From an uncultured Bacteroidia bacterium (GTDB lineage Bacteria > Bacteroidota > Bacteroidia > Bacteroidales > UBA932), in NCBI GenBank assembly GCA_902796455.1, contig CADBPH010000255.1:1-14996 (forward strand): DNA of 14,996 nt. Reading direction: 5' to 3'. A program made the position numbers and the translations under genes. This document shows, piece by piece, positions 14,561-14,996 of this stretch. Numbering within the stretch: the stretch's first letter is position 1; each line of letters opens with the position of its first letter. The notes beneath the pieces are model-generated. The model was not told the origin of the DNA. It worked only from the letters and a program-made list of their open reading frames with translations, and did not search any database.

Positions 14561-14996
14561 TTACATATCTTGCCGCCAGGTCGAGGGCGAACGGCGCCAT
14601 TCCTGCAGGAGGGCCTCCTCCCCTTCGGAGACCAGCCCGCGCTCCACCGCCACCCCGATCAGGGCATCGTACCGGGACAAGGTATCCAGCGGGACGCCGG
14701 CCTCGCTGAACCGCTGCGCCGCCAGCTCAAATCCATAGGTAAAGAGGGCGACCATCCCGAGGACCTCCGCACCGACCGCGCGGAGCGCCTGGACAGCCGC
14801 GAGCGAACTCATTCCGGTAGACACCAGGTCTTCCACAACCACCACCTTGCTGCCGGGAGGCAGGACGCCTTCGATTTGGGATCCTGTTCCATGGTCCTTC
14901 GGCTTGGGACGCACGTAGACAAACGGTTTCTCCAACCGGTCCGCGACCAGCATGCCGTGGGCAATCGCCCCCGTCGCGACCCCGGCGATGACTTCC
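14561..14996 (-). CDS. pyrE: Orotate phosphoribosyltransferase, C-terminal part (5' end outside window)
   Basis: PyrE makes orotidine 5'-monophosphate from orotate and PRPP in pyrimidine synthesis. The frame is open to the window edge, so about 144 codons are visible and the N-terminal part is missing; an internal Met at 14953 is not the start. Visible landmarks are the TGAIAHG turn that precedes the active-site loop, KPFVYVRPKPKDHGTGSQIEG split here as KPFVYVRPKPKDHG and TGSQIEG (flexible catalytic loop with Lys and His), and the PRPP-binding motif VVVVEDLVSTGMSS. The acidic pair in family PRPP motifs is usually DD or ED; here it is ED. It is the first visible gene of the - strand unit continuing with the SRPBCC protein and rsmF. 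Confidence 0.93.
   Translation of the reverse strand, partial: EVIAGVATGAIAHGMLVADRLEKPFVYVRPKPKDHGTGSQIEGVLPPGSKVVVVEDLVSTGMSSLAAVQALRAVGAEVLGMVALFTYGFELAAQRFSEAGVPLDTLSRYDALIGVAVERGLVSEGEEALLQEWRRSPSTWRQDM

Noticed and set aside
14553..14564. Inverted repeat GTAAA-AC-TTTAC between pyrE and the SRPBCC gene
   Set aside because: Only 5-base AT arms with a 2-base loop, too small for a stable hairpin; the next gene starts just beyond, so termination is unlikely.

Overview
The window is GC-rich chromosomal DNA that most resembles a Bacteroidales (phylum Bacteroidota) genome. Three things point there. The two clear promoters follow the Bacteroidota form (TTTG or TTG, about 19-20 bases, then TAnnTTTG or close to it) instead of -35/-10 boxes. 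Starts lack obvious Shine-Dalgarno sequences. The gene content includes a Bacteroidota-type 'putative porin' (Porin_10-like), a pyrE-SRPBCC pair and a compact BASS-like carrier. I cannot place it to genus. All recognisable genes look like vertically inherited core or envelope genes. I see no insertion sequence, prophage, CRISPR array, tRNA, rRNA or sharp compositional break.

Layout. (1) 1-3633, + strand: a tight run of pncB (5' end outside the window), pncA and a UvrD/PcrA-type helicase. PncA converts nicotinamide to nicotinate and PncB converts nicotinate to nicotinate mononucleotide, so the first two genes form a complete NAD salvage step pair. (2) 3659-7612, + strand: a clear promoter starts an envelope pair, a large putative outer-membrane porin and a secreted lytic transglycosylase whose solute-binding-like domain looks shortened. 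(3) 10564-7386, - strand: an M13 zinc metallopeptidase lipoprotein, then a LolC/E (FtsX-like) ABC permease that starts inside the peptidase stop codon. The permease 3' end overlaps the transglycosylase 3' end by 227 bp, antisense. (4) 10651-11628, + strand: a BASS-like membrane carrier with its own promoter, divergent from the peptidase. (5) 14996-11612, - strand: pyrE (5' end outside the window), an SRPBCC/START-like protein, an RsmF-like rRNA cytosine-C5 methyltransferase and a secreted TPR-like protein. The last converges on the carrier with a 17-bp overlap.

Genes meet end to end or overlap almost everywhere. The only non-coding gaps are 71, 86 and 74 bp plus a few of 3-26 bp, so no stretch above 300 bases lacks a gene. 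I do not see a convincing undescribed system here. The items most worth a second look are the long antisense overlap at 7386-7612, the apparently lobe-deleted transglycosylase, the porin's 'DSL'-repeat N-terminal region and Gly/Arg tail, and an 18-base promoter/leader motif shared by two unrelated genes.
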